From positions 62,001-126,000 of the forward strand of contig JABCPU010000028.1 in NCBI GenBank assembly GCA_016800925.1: 64,000 nt of DNA. The letters are read 5' to 3'. Positions 9,480 to 19,996 of this stretch are shown one piece after another. The stretch comes from Suillus spraguei (Eukaryota > Basidiomycota > Agaricomycetes > Boletales > Suillaceae). Within the stretch, counting starts at the first letter, position 1. Each line of letters starts with the position of its first letter. The notes beneath the pieces were generated by a model that had not been told where the DNA came from, did no database searches, and worked only from the letters and a program-made list of their open reading frames with translations. The position numbers were made by a program, and so were the translations under genes.

Positions 9480-10690
9480 TGAACCAAAGGGTAGCACATA
9501 TTGAAGTGCAGGGGAGCGCATAGAGTGTGGTGGATGCGCTTATAGTGCAGAGGGTATAAGCAAGCATGAAGTGCACGAAGAGTGCAGAGTGCATGAAGGG
9601 TGCACATCTAGTGGTGATGGAGGAGGTGGGCATAGGCAAGGTATGGTGTGATGAGGGCAAGCCAAATAAGATAGCAGAGGACAAGAGTGGGGGCCTTGTT
9701 GGGATGAGAGTAGATGGTGGTGCATAAGAGGAAAAATGGTAGGAGGGGCACAAGAAGGTGTTCTTGTAACAAGATGATTGTATGGACGATATTGAGGTTA
9801 ATGAATTCTCCTCCCACAATTTCCACCCATCTGCTTTTATGAAACTCAGGGGCATACTCATGGTACATGAGGTATCAACAAACCTCTTTCTGGTCTTGCA
9901 ACCAATTTTTTGAGAATTTCACTAGTTTGCTTGAGATTGGGGGTGATAATGGTTGATAACTTCTATTTTTGATTGCTTCTTCAATAGAGGAGTAGTCAAG
10001 TTTGGATCACTTGTGAGCAGGTTCTCCTGGCTCAAGTGATCCCCCCCCTACTCCTACTCTTTGATATAGGAGCTTCTTCATTTTGAGCTGATTCAACTGA
10101 TGGCTGTCTAGTGACTCTGGAAGCACCTGGTCAGGTGAGTTCTGCCTTGACTTGGTTAAGCATGTTGAAATACAGTTCAGCAATGGTCAAGACACTCTGT
10201 CCCAACATGTTAAATAACTCAACTGATATGGTTTCAACAAGTGCAATGTTTGCTGCAGTTTTGGTAGAATGTCCTCATCTAAGATTGTCAATAATGGCGA
10301 GACATGCTGTTGCCAAGACTTGTTGGGATGTAGTCTGTGCATTAGTGCAGGTCTGGGATGTATCCCCTGATGATCCAGTGGCTGTAGTCATTCCAGTAGA
10401 CTGTGTTTGTGACATTGAACTGGCATTTTCAGAGGTCATGAATGTAATGATAAAATTAAAGCTTTATATATAGCTTAAAAGTTAGTGCAGAAAGTGCATG
10501 AGCAGAAGGTGCTTTTGGGAGGACAATCTGAGTGATGACGGAACAAAGGAAATTGTCAGCAAGATGTATATCCCTATTAAAAGAGGGGTTTTGAATGAAT
10601 AAGTCATAGGGGCTGAGTCATGAGGTTGGATTTGACCAGTGTCGCTAATTGATTCAACTAGGTCGAACAAGTTAAACCCTGATTAATCTG
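9480..10690. other. CpG-poor transposon-like debris
   Basis: ORFs exist on - (for example 9608-9868 with EFHKSRWVEIVGGEFINLN, and stop-broken text around 10111-10473 read on - with QTTSQQVLATACLAIIDNL) but none is intact or matched to a family I can name. A 10-bp inverted repeat GGATCACTTG (10004-10013) / CAAGTGATCC (10033-10042) is followed by an eight-C run. Probably remains of another retroelement. Confidence 0.5.
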
Positions 10691-10867
10691 TCTATGCGTT
10701 GCTCTCAGTTTCCAAGGTAAGCGTCAAGATATCAGATCTATTGTCTACTCAATCTATCTGATACAAATGGCAGCAACAGAGTCCTGTGGCTGTTTGGGCT
10801 CAAACCCGAAGGGTTTGCGACTCAAAACATCGTTTCTAACCTAAGGAGAGTTCAGGATGAGCCGTGA
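10691..10867 (-). repeat. Split direct repeat B2 (177 bp)
   Basis: Identical by eye to 11217-11393 (B1). Starts TCTATGCGTTGCTCTC and ends GGATGAGCCGTGA on +. Its left edge is the outer end of the element. Confidence 0.92.
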
Positions 10868-11063
10868 GGGCGGGCGGGCCTCAGCAGCTCAATTTTCTAG
10901 AAATCGAAGAGTTTCTATTAGGGTAGAAAACAATGCATCGAATAATGTGTCGAGAGTGAATAGTTTGCTTTATAATTTTAAATTCTGTTCAATTCCTCGT
11001 CTTGATTTGAGGATCTTGCGCACATTAAGATATTCTAGCTGCTATAAGGGAGAGGAGGGTGGG
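10868..11063. other. 196-bp spacer between A2 and B2
   Basis: Unique sequence within the B1-A2-B2 block, GC-rich at both edges (GGGCGGGCGGGCC; GAGGAGGGTGGG) and AT-rich between. It has no counterpart next to A1 or B1. It could be a private part of A2 or B2 or a later insertion; no target duplication is evident. Confidence 0.6.
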
Positions 11064-11216
11064 TGCGACGAAACGATAGTGTAGTCTAGCAGTAGAAGAC
11101 TTGCAAATACTACGTGGTAGTATGAAGCAAGAAGGGTGCGAACTTCGGAAAGCTGTGCCGCCGCATAGACCTCATTCTAATTACGTTTTCATTCCTCAAA
11201 CTTACATAGAATATAA
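11064..11216 (-). repeat. Split direct repeat A2 (153 bp)
   Basis: Matches A1 at 16135-16287 with one A/G difference (CATTCC versus CGTTCC near its right end). It abuts B1 exactly at 11216/11217. Confidence 0.92.
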
Positions 11217-11393
11217 TCTATGCGTTGCTCTCAGTTTCCAAGGTAAGCGTCAAGATATCAGATCTATTGTCTACTCAATCTATCTGATACAAATGGCAGC
11301 AACAGAGTCCTGTGGCTGTTTGGGCTCAAACCCGAAGGGTTTGCGACTCAAAACATCGTTTCTAACCTAAGGAGAGTTCAGGATGAGCCGTGA
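11217..11393 (-). repeat. Split direct repeat B1 (177 bp)
   Basis: Same sequence as B2 at 10691-10867. It lies 87 bp downstream of the recombinase stop codon. Confidence 0.92.
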
Positions 11394-11480
11394 TTCCCAA
11401 AATGAAGGAGCCCAGCGACGCGTCAGGCGCAGCGTGGACTCCCACTTCAAAGGAGGAGGGTGACGCAATGACGAACCTTG

Positions 11481-12809
11481 TCAATTCATTGGAGGCATGG
11501 TATAGCGCGTGAACGGTTCTAGCGCGGGAGATCCTTGCAGGTATGGGGCCAAAATTAATGCATGTTTGCGCAAATAGACTGTGAATGCCTCACTCGACCA
11601 TCTCCCCATGGATTTGACGACATCGAAAGGGATACCGCGCAACAGGTACTCCAATGTTCCTCCAATCCGCAGTCCATGTCCTTTCAAATTACCCAGTCCA
11701 GCTTGTTTCACTATCCCGCTGACTCTTTTCCAGAATTCCATCCGAGTTAAAGGTCTCATTCCTTTCATATGTCTCCACATGAAAAGGTGCGAATTTGGTT
11801 CTGGGTTATTAACTGCGAAGTGATTGAGAAGTGCGGCTCTCGGGTCTGTAGGGTTATCTTGTTGCGCCCAGAATACACTCTGTCCGACATTTGAAGTCTT
11901 GGTTCGAGGAAGAAATATCTTGGTGACTACGAAATCGTGTCGGTCTTTGACGTCCATCTGAGTGTTGGACCATTTAACGTGCTTGTCAGGTTCGAAACTT
12001 TTCAGCGCTTTGACTGTGAGTTCTCCTAGACGACATAGCGCGTAGAACGCAGTCGTCAGGCACGCATAAACAGCAGCGTCGAGGGGTTTAGATAGATCAA
12101 GGTGAGTTCGAATCCGAAGGATAAGATCTGTTGAGAAGGGTTCGCGTTTCTTTCGTTTAGATGTTTCAGGTGTGCATTCTGATGCCCCGTCTAAGGACGC
12201 CTTCAACTCGTCTTGACAGATCTCCCAAGGTTGACCATGTAGCGTGTGCCATGCCTTGATCGCATACACGTAATTCGCCAGTGTCTTCCCCGAATACGAG
12301 CCTGCGCAGCTCGATACAAAATTCAGAATTGTGCGTGTGTCCACTGGACAGCGTTGGTCCTCCGGTATGTTTCTTTCATCACAGAAGACGTGAAAGACTA
12401 ACAGCCCCGCTCCATAGCATTCCCTCGTGCTCAATGCCCACGACATGTTCATCACTGTCAACACTCTCTGCAGATCCTCTTCGGTGATCGCTAGTGCCTC
12501 TCCCTCCGGCGTGCTTGCTAATCTCGACTGTAGAGGAAACCAGAGCTTTAAACGATCCCGCGCCAGACAATGTGGGCGTAGCTGGGACGATGCAGGTACT
12601 AGACCCCGTTTGTATGGTTGAGGGACAGCTGGTAGTTCTGACGGGAGAATGGCCTTGAAGTGTGATTTGTTAATATTCGAAATCCCGCTGTTGGAGTTTG
12701 TTAATGGGGTAGAATGTGTCCGTAGTGGTGAGGGTTTCTGTGCTGGAATGGCTATCTGTATGGCTGACAGAAGTTCTTTCGACGACGGCTGCCCAGTCTC
12801 CTTCTGCAT
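11481..12809 (-). CDS. Tyrosine recombinase (integrase) of the Ngaro-like element
   Basis: About 442 aa from ATG at 12809 (MQKETGQPSSKELL). This start falls inside the RNase H reading frame, so the two genes overlap by about 140 bp, as is usual for these elements. An N-terminal SAM-like domain (STRECYGAGLLVFHVFC, then SGKTLANYVYAIKAWHTLHG) is followed by the catalytic domain: first Arg in ALCRLGELTV, the box HGLRIGGTLEYLLRG and the nucleophile Tyr in WSSEAFTVYLRKH. It should cut and rejoin element circles with target DNA without a target duplication. The frame stays open far upstream to 14906, but that part overlaps RT and reads as non-coding serine-rich text. This ORF looks intact. Confidence 0.88.
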   Translation of the reverse strand: MQKETGQPSSKELLSAIQIAIPAQKPSPLRTHSTPLTNSNSGISNINKSHFKAILPSELPAVPQPYKRGLVPASSQLRPHCLARDRLKLWFPLQSRLASTPEGEALAITEEDLQRVLTVMNMSWALSTRECYGAGLLVFHVFCDERNIPEDQRCPVDTRTILNFVSSCAGSYSGKTLANYVYAIKAWHTLHGQPWEICQDELKASLDGASECTPETSKRKKREPFSTDLILRIRTHLDLSKPLDAAVYACLTTAFYALCRLGELTVKALKSFEPDKHVKWSNTQMDVKDRHDFVVTKIFLPRTKTSNVGQSVFWAQQDNPTDPRAALLNHFAVNNPEPNSHLFMWRHMKGMRPLTRMEFWKRVSGIVKQAGLGNLKGHGLRIGGTLEYLLRGIPFDVVKSMGRWSSEAFTVYLRKHALILAPYLQGSPALEPFTRYTMPPMN

Positions 12810-14713
12810 CACAATCTGCCGGGTCTGTGGAGACGACGAATGGATCGATGAGGAATGGTTGGAGTGCTGCTGTGATGGGGAAAGTCGGGAGCATGAATTC
12901 TGTACTACTATAGATTCCTCTGGATGGCTCGTCTGCCGGATTGCATTTGCTCGCGACGTATGTGGGGTGAAACGAGTAAGATTCTGAGGAATTGTCGATA
13001 AGAGAAAAGATTCGTCTGAACACTGAATTGACTGCTGTGTTCCTGCTTCGACCATTCCTCCAGCCTTCAATGACTCCTTGATTGTCTCCGTAAACCCTGA
13101 AGTTTCTTTCCGATCCTCCCATTTGGATAAGGTATTGAATGAGGAGCTCAAATCCGACTGCCTCCGCCCATCCGATGTCTTTTTCACCATCGAGAGTCTG
13201 CCATCCTTTGCGCAACTTCCAAGCTCTCCATCTGGTTCCAATGATGATAGCAATTCCTGTGCTGGAGCTGGCATCTGAAAACGCAGCTGGGTCGTGTAGT
13301 GAGAGAAGGCTGGGTATGGTACGTCCCACGAAAGGCTTCTGGAGCAAGGTTTCCCACCAGTCAAGATCTGCTGCAAGCCTCTTAACTGGTCGTCGTGGGA
13401 GAAAAGGTTTGACTGCAGCGAGGCGCAGCATGGCCTCCAAAGACATAAGGTAAGCGCGTCCTTTTGGAACGACGAGAGTGGCATGAAGTAATTTACCATA
13501 CAGCTGTTGGATGTCAATGAGTACATGGGTGACGCACTCTCGCCAGATACCAATGGCTCGTAGATACTTGGTTTTCTTGTCCTCTGCCAGAAAGACTTAG
13601 TTCTCGGCGAGATCCCACATGAGTCCGATGTATGGGTTGATAGACGCAAAAATCTTGTCCTTGAGCCTTTCCCATGGAATGTCGAGATCGTCTGAGATCT
13701 CATCAATGTCTGCCATGTTGCATGAGAATAAAGCATCCTCGACCGATCTTGACGAAGCTCCTGAAAGGTCTCTGATGGGAAAATGGCAATCTTCATCAAA
13801 CTCCTCCAATGTTCCATCATCGAACACGTGTCCGCCAAACCATATTCTTCCTCTATCCTGATGCTTACCCCTTTTGACGATGTCCTGATGCCATTGTCGT
13901 CTCCTTTCGTTATATGAGGCAATGTGTTCTCTAAGGATCCGAATAAATAAATGGTCGTCGACCCATCTCGACGCTGGTCCAATTCCCTTTGAACGAAACA
14001 AGTCCAAACCCGCATCAGCAAGGTTTCCATAAGCACCCGCTGATGGTCGTAAACCAAAACACATGCATGTATCAATGCAGAAAAGATCTTCCGCAACTCG
14101 TACAATTGATCCCGGCCACTGAGATTCATGAATCGGAATCGTACGATATGCTTCTGAGACGTCTCTGATGGCAAATTGTGACCCTGGCAGTAATCAACTA
14201 ATTGTAAGCGCGAGTACGTGAAAGGTGCCCCAAGTACTGGGAAAGTTGTCCAGATTGATGTACGAATTGATTGATGCATTGGGGAATTTTGGTGAAGCGA
14301 GATGAGGGAATGAATAATTTTGAATGACTCGAAAACGACCAGGTCAACCCGGTTTGGGTATAATTGAAAAAGGGGAGGATCGAAAGGGCCCAATGAGCTC
14401 TTCAACTTCTTTGGCACCAAGCGGACCAATATATCTCCCTTTCTTAAGTTCAGCTTGTATGATGGCACGAAACTCTTGTTGGTATGTAACAATAGAATCT
14501 TTGTTAGGCGGTGTTTGAGTGCGATTAATTTTAGGAATATCAAGATGGAACCCTCGATGAAGTCCTTCTGGTATATGTGAGTATCTTTCATAGAGTCCCG
14601 CCAACAAGAGTTCCCTTTCCCAAGCATCTGGATCATACGGCGTGAGGGCCTTAAGCCTTCTGCGCTCGAGGACAAGCTTGAGCTCCGTGGGTGGATAAGC
14701 CACATCCGGAGCA
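12670..14713 (-). pseudogene. Reverse transcriptase-RNase H of the Ngaro-like element, two nonsense codons
   Basis: One reading frame carries all parts: an N-terminal segment (ERELLLAGLYERYSHIPEGL), RT motif SIIPKPG followed by a TGA at 14344-14346 and then PGRFRVIQNYSFP, a palm with FAIRDVSEAYRTIPIHES, and the catalytic ASRWVDDHLFIRI. A TAA at 13597-13599 lies between DLAEN and VFLAEDKKTKYL. RNase H follows (FSDASSSTGIAIII, GWAEAVGFELL, VYGDNQGVIEGW, CNPADEPSRG). Both stops are single-codon changes in an otherwise continuous frame. No methionine marks the start; it overlaps the zinc-knuckle end of the gag-like ORF, and 14713 is only where RT-like sequence begins. It would copy element RNA to DNA if the stops were absent. 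Confidence 0.85.
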
Positions 14714-16099
14714 AAAGTGTCTTCGGTCGTGAGTGGTCTCGCTGCATCCGCTGAGTCGTTGCCAGTCGCTGCATACTGGCTTTCCGTCCCGCATGGTGAG
14801 GACTCTGCCGATGCGCGAGCAAATGGTGTCGCAGGTGTTGTCCCATGTGCGAGTGGCCTTGCACTCGATAATCCTGTGAGGGTTTCGTCCGAGGCAAACA
14901 GCACAAGCTGAGAGGACTCCTCTGCTTGTGCCTGCGCGAAAATCCTGCCTCGGCTTCTTTCCCCTGCTGGCGTGTTCAGGTGAGGCTGAACGCTTGCGCG
15001 TATCTCTCGAGTCGCGATGTCTGTGTGATGAGTGGTCTCGTTGATCAGACTGCGTTGAGCAGTGTGGCATGAGGCATGGGGCATGTGGCATGGGGCATGT
15101 AGCGTGAGGCATGTGGCAAGGTGTGAAGAATGAATCGAAACGTAAGATTTCGAAGGAAAAAGGGATGAGCGCAGGCTCGCATTTCGCTGGTCAAACGAAA
15201 CTGACCTTATAGTCTCTCGCGTTGTCTCTCTTGTCGCGAGTCTCCCAGTACCCCCTTTCTCTGGTCTCCTCAAGAACTCTCTCGTTGACCAAGGATAAGT
15301 CGTAAGGTCCCACGGAAGTCTTCACTGCTACATGCCAATGCTTGCGCTGTTCCGCCTGGTAAGCTAGTAAAGCTTTCTGCGCTACTGGGTTCCGCATGGA
15401 GCGATACTTGTGCACCTGAATATTCCTCCAGAATCGAGCCATCATTCTCGTTCTGTCCTCCGGCCAATCCGCTTCTTCCATTGCTGTCAGCATGCATGGG
15501 CAGGCCTGACAAAATTCTTCGAATGGTAAGTTCTCATCATTGATGACCGCGCGCGCATTGCGAGTAGAGGCTGCTGAGACCCACGCTGTCGAGCCATCCG
15601 CTAAGGTTGACATAATCATAGCATCGTCGTCAACCGTCTCCTTACGATTGACTTCGTCCAAGCCGTCGTTGGTGAAGTACCATAATTCGACATACTCTCC
15701 CTTGTCTAGCTTCTTGATCGCGTATGCGCAAGGCGCGATACTCGTAGCTGCGTCGTCTGGTATGCCAGTGGTGAGAATTGGTATGTACTTATGCTTATTC
15801 TTTTTCCTATCCTCCTTGCGAGTAGTCTCTTCCTCCTGGGCTCGAACTTGTTCGAGTCTGTCTTGCTCCTCTTCTTCTAGTTGCTCGCGGTGTAAGCGCT
15901 CTTCCCTATCTGCTGCTACTTGACGTTGCCAAGCGATCTTGTCCACGTTGTTGTTGGTCTCCCAGATATTCGTAAGTAGTTGCACCGCCTGTTCCTCGTT
16001 AGTGTTCTCATTAATGAGTTGGGCTCGAGTATTTTCGAAGACATCCGAAGCATAGTCTGGGCAAACGTTGAAATTGGGATCATTACGCATCCTTGCCAT
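14651..16099 (-). CDS. Gag-like protein with C-terminal zinc knuckles (Ngaro-like element)
   Basis: Starts at ATG 16099 (MARMRNDPNFNVCPDY). The first part has a coiled, Glu/Arg-rich stretch (REERLHREQLEEEEQDRLEQ) and a central region with FCQACPCMLTAMEEADW. The frame stops at 15191, but a GT-AG intron from 15205 to 15050 (156 bp) would join DNARDYK to SDQRDHSS in phase. That adds a basic stretch (KRSASPEHASRGKKPRQ) and Cys/His clusters (CAVCLGRNPHRIIEC; HFCSGCGLSTHGAQACPRAQ) ending at 14651. The product would be a nucleocapsid-like RNA-binding protein of about 430 aa. The splice is inferred; without it only a 302-aa protein lacking knuckles is made. Confidence 0.75.
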
Positions 16100-16134
16100 G
16101 ATTGATGACCGAAGGTATATTCGTTGTAGGAGGA

Positions 16135-16287
16135 TGCGACGAAACGATAGTGTAGTCTAGCAGTAGAAGACTTGCAAATACTACGTGGTAGTATGAAGCA
16201 AGAAGGGTGCGAACTTCGGAAAGCTGTGCCGCCGCATAGACCTCATTCTAATTACGTTTTCGTTCCTCAAACTTACATAGAATATAA
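16135..16287 (-). repeat. Split direct repeat A1 (153 bp), 5' end of the element
   Basis: Matches A2 (11064-11216). Its right edge (AATATAA) is the outer 5' end of the element; the gag-like ORF starts 36 bp inside it at 16099. It presumably carries the element promoter, though no clear TATA stands out. Confidence 0.92.
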
Positions 16288-16439
16288 CAAAATCTGTTGG
16301 GGGGTAGGTAACACATGATTGTAAATTCGACGTAAATGAACAGCGGCATCGCGGCACACCTGCCTCATATGGTCGAATATATGACATGATATTCTAATCA
16401 GAATTTCTCGAGCCTACGGAAAGTCATCCAATATCTAAA
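16288..16439. other. Short junction between the element and the permease gene
   Basis: 152 bp without coding signal; 3' flank of the permease gene. The element lies only about 150 bp beyond the permease stop codon. Confidence 0.6.
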
Positions 16440-18494
16440 TCATTTAGACACAAATGTCTTAATAGGACCTTTAAAGCTATGTCTCCCCCAGCAAAACCAG
16501 TTAATCGTAATTATGACCAAAAGACCGCCCACAGCAACAATGGAGTAGTTCATGTTGAGGACATCCACAGGGACTGCCGTAGGTAGGACGAATAAAACGC
16601 AGACGAAAATGCAGAACTACACAGATAATCAATGGTTATGTGTAATAAATGAGGAATGTACGCACCAAAAAACTTGCAAAATTCACTGGCCATGACCATT
16701 TTCCGAGGCAAAAAGGTCCAAAGTCTTCAATACTAAATCCAATACATAAGTTAAACGAGGCTTGTATACACGATTTTCAATGACGAACCAGTTAGGCCAA
16801 AACACACGAATGACGATGGGTTGCAAGTAACTCAACATCACCGATGTGGCAGCTGAGGATAAGATGGCGTCAAACTGTGGATGTGTAAATGCTATTAGAA
16901 CAAAGTATTTGAAAAAACTGAGCCGACTGACTGCAACCGCAGACCCGATGTAGGCGCATGATATAATGCATCCCATCAAGACGCTGGTCCATACACCCCA
17001 GTATGGCGCTTGAAAACGGTTCAAGGTCATAAATTGTCTTTTCAACGGGAACGCGTCATCTCTTGCGAGCGCATAGAACAGCCTCGAGCTTGCAGTAAAA
17101 TTTGTGATTGCAGCCATCACTTGGGCAAGCGTCACCACAGCCAGACACAACTGCGCCAACTGGGGCCCGACAGCATCGTAGAAGAGTTGGGAAATTGGTA
17201 TGGCGAATGTAGTGGCCTGAACGGATGCGATGTTCTGAACCGCAAAAAGAAGCGAAAGCATGTATGCGAGACCAATTAACCAAGAGCCTGCAATGCTGCC
17301 TACCACAGCGAGTGGGGCCAGGATTTCTGCACGTACAGCTTCTTCTGCTACTTGAGCCGCCGTTTCGCATCCCTCGAGCGTATATACAGCCTACAGCACG
17401 GTAGCGCTGTGAGTTACGTTGTATGCCATACATACATAACCAAACCTGACCTGAAGAAACCCAAGAAGTACGACAAAGCCCCTCGATTCCCAACCAGTAA
17501 AGCTAGTCTGCCGGTCACTGACTTTGTCCTTTGCAAAGTAAGCAAATGCTTACTTTTGAAAATTCGTGAACACGAAGTCAGGAGAATTCTATCACACAGG
17601 ATCAGGTTTTGCGCGTAGAAAATTCGTCATATGAGAAATTTACCTTTACAGGCGCTTTCACCAGCAGGGTGACGGCCAGCACAAACGTCCCGCCCAACGT
17701 CCACCAAACATTAAACGTGCTCATTCGTCCTATAGCCTTGGTACCGATGGTATTGATAATGCCAGAGAATACGTTCATGGCCCATGCGATCGCAGTGATT
17801 TCTACTTTCGTCAGAGTTCTTCCCTGTCCAACCTCTGCCATCGATGCAAGGTATAGAGCGACACTGGGTTACAATTTGGAGACCGCTGATCACATGATGC
17901 AAATGAAACTTACCTCAAATTTCCGGAAATGCCAGTAAATACCATAGCCATCGCATAAAGCCAACCAGTGAAGACTGATTCATAAGCCACCGCGTGGAGA
18001 GTGGATGCTGAAACTTACAACCAAGGATAGGCATGTCTGGTTTCATTTTGCAAACCCAAAAGTAGAGTCCTCCCATTGTTGGGCTAAGCGACAACCTAAG
18101 ATGTGGTTCTGGCAAAGAATAACGATTTCTTACTATGTACTGCAAATCTCTGCGAGACTTAAAGCGATCAGAAACATAAAGAAACTGCATATCTATACAA
18201 AACAGCAGTCTGCATCGTTTTCAGGCAGGCCGAAGCACAAACAAAACTCACATTCCATCCCCAGAACAGGCCAACAGGGCCTCCAGAGAATAGCCCTGTC
18301 TGAAACGCACTGCTCATGCCAGTCAGAATGCCGATGGCGCAGAACGAAATCCCAAGCACTCCGAAGAGAGACATCTCGCGGCGGAATTCGGCCCTGTACC
18401 CCAGGTCCTGAAGGCGTTGATCAGTCATGGCAAGGTTGCGTGCCTCTTCCTTGTCCTCTCCTGCATTGAAATCTCGATGTTCTAACTTGACCAT
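16440..18494 (-). CDS. APC-superfamily amino-acid/GABA/choline-type permease, multi-exon
   Basis: ATG at 18494 (MVKLEHRDFNAGEDKEE), TGA at 16440-16442. Conserved parts in order: cytoplasmic N-terminus RLQDLGYRAEFRREMSLF, then the first helix with GISFCAIGILTGMSSAF and GGPVGLFWGW; the family motif SLAEICST, followed after an intron by PTMGGLYFWV; EITAIAWAMNVFSGIIN; YTLEGCETAAQVAEE; NFTASSRLFYALARDDAFP; and a C-terminal pair of helices ending WFCWGRHSFKGP. Exons are separated by short GT-AG introns (for example from 18248 and near 18130). About 12 membrane segments and about 520 aa are expected, in the plasma membrane, importing amino acids, GABA, polyamine or choline by cation symport. The substrate cannot be told. 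Most like the TIGR00907/BAT1-UGA4 group. Confidence 0.88.
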
Positions 18495-19996
18495 CGTGAA
18501 CGTGGCACACGCTGATTGTCGTGAGCAAATGAGGGGACGTTATTGGCCAGTAGAAAAATGACAGCAAGAAGGCGCCTCCAAATAAGCGGCGTTTACTTTG
18601 GACAGTACACCTCATGATATATGGATGCGACAGTGCTCAAATCGTACCTTAAAGTTAACAAACAACCGGTTGCCGACCGGGACGTTCTGTCAAGTGTATG
18701 TATTGGTGTGAATGAGGCGTATCATGTTATCTCTGCAGATGATGAGTTTGTAGAACTTCAAATGCATCACCTGATTCCTTATCGTAAATTTTTAGGATAA
18801 TATTAATCACGTTTAGTAAGGACGTCACTGACCTTGAGAGAAGGCGGCGTTACATGTATGTACTTATCAGTGTGAAATCGCGTGTCATCAGTAATTCTGT
18901 ATTCGTCTGTGGCTGCGCGAGGCTTCGTCGTGAACTTGGCCAGTAATATAGGTGCTCTAGGGAGATACTGCAACAAACCTCTAATTGATTGCCTGATAAA
19001 GCAAGGTATAAACATCACCAACCTCAGCCTTGACAGACGTTGATTCTCCTGCGATAGGCCAATCGGGTGGACGACACTGGGCATAATGCCCCGCTTGTTT
19101 GAACACCCGTTATGATCAGAAGTTCACTCATGAGTCGCCATGAACATAATGGGTGCTCAAACATTGACAACGCCTGCCACTTGGGCAAAGTACTCCCTGA
19201 TACGTTCGCAGGTGGTAATGGCGTGACAACCTGTGATGCTCCGTAGTCTCCCCTAGCTAGGTCAATCGAAGGAAGAATCTTAGCAACGAGCTCAGGCTTA
19301 CACTCGTGACTCCGAGCCTGTGTTTGTTGAATCTGAACGGACTAAAACGGTGAGCCTATGCCATCACAATTCGCACGATCACGCCCCCCGGCGCTCACTC
19401 GTGACCACTAACGCGTATGCGCCATGCTGGGCTTATCAGTTTCAGGCATCGCCAAGACGTTTGATTGCCGCGGCAAGACCCGGACAGATTTGGGGTTATC
19501 ATATCGACAAAGTTCAAGACACCATAACCTTCGAACAAGCCTGTGTGAGCAGTTAGCGCGGCCGAATATTGTAACAAGCGCCAGGGACCCTTTTGTTTGT
19601 CAAGCTCCACGAGCCCGGATCCCAATATTACAGTCTAAAACGCCACCACCGTCACTTGAGCCAAATGCCCATAGCACAACACTCGCGCAATATTTGGCCA
19701 AAGTGCAGGCTAACATTTTATTGCCTCGTAGTCATCCTCTATATATGATACTGCTTGGCCTAAATATATTGTATGATCTTGCGCTGTGTGTTGTAATGTG
19801 CCAGAAATTTCACTATTTTGGTGCTACAAGACCGTATTGAATTATCCTCACCACCCAAGTTCATGAAATCAATGGACAAAACCTCTGCCAATAACTTCAT
19901 CAAAGAGAAAGTAAGGATACTGCATATAATCATCTGCCAGTGTGATGCCGGTGGAAGGTTGTAAAATGTACACTATCATATCTTATCATTTTATCA
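18495..19996. other. Intergenic, no supported gene
   Basis: Short ORFs only. A - strand stretch at 18803-19084 (with PRAPILLAKFTTKPRAATDE and YIHVTPPSLK) reads as if coding but belongs to no family I recognise and has no partner exon I can trust. The first few hundred bases hold the permease promoter. Confidence 0.5.

Larger units (their letters stand above)
10691..16287 (-). mobile_element. Ngaro-like tyrosine-recombinase retroelement with split direct repeats
   Basis: On the - strand the layout is A1 (16287-16135), gag-like ORF, RT/RNase H, tyrosine recombinase, B1 (11393-11217), A2 (11216-11064), a 196-bp segment, then B2 (10867-10691). A1 and A2 (153 bp) differ at one base by eye; B1 and B2 (177 bp) look identical. 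B1 and A2 abut, and that junction equals the one formed by joining the two outer ends, as expected for elements that integrate from a circle. RT of the VDD type, RNase H and a tyrosine recombinase, with no integrase DDE and no methyltransferase seen, all fit Ngaro rather than DIRS1. Two nonsense codons in RT suggest a non-autonomous copy. Confidence 0.9.

Noticed and set aside
12810..14906. Long open frame (about 700 codons) upstream of the tyrosine recombinase, in the same frame
   Set aside because: It overlaps RT/RNase H in another frame, is Ser/Arg/Leu-rich with no domain, and RT motifs clearly occupy the other frame. Open length alone is not support; the recombinase start at 12809 is preferred.
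16440..18494. Separate genes for each permease ORF fragment
   Set aside because: Motif order and GT-AG introns join them into one APC permease.
18803..19084. Enzyme fragment (PRAPILLAKFTTKPRAATDE) as a gene
   Set aside because: No family match from memory, no partner exon with coherent splice sites; recorded only as unexplained coding-like text.
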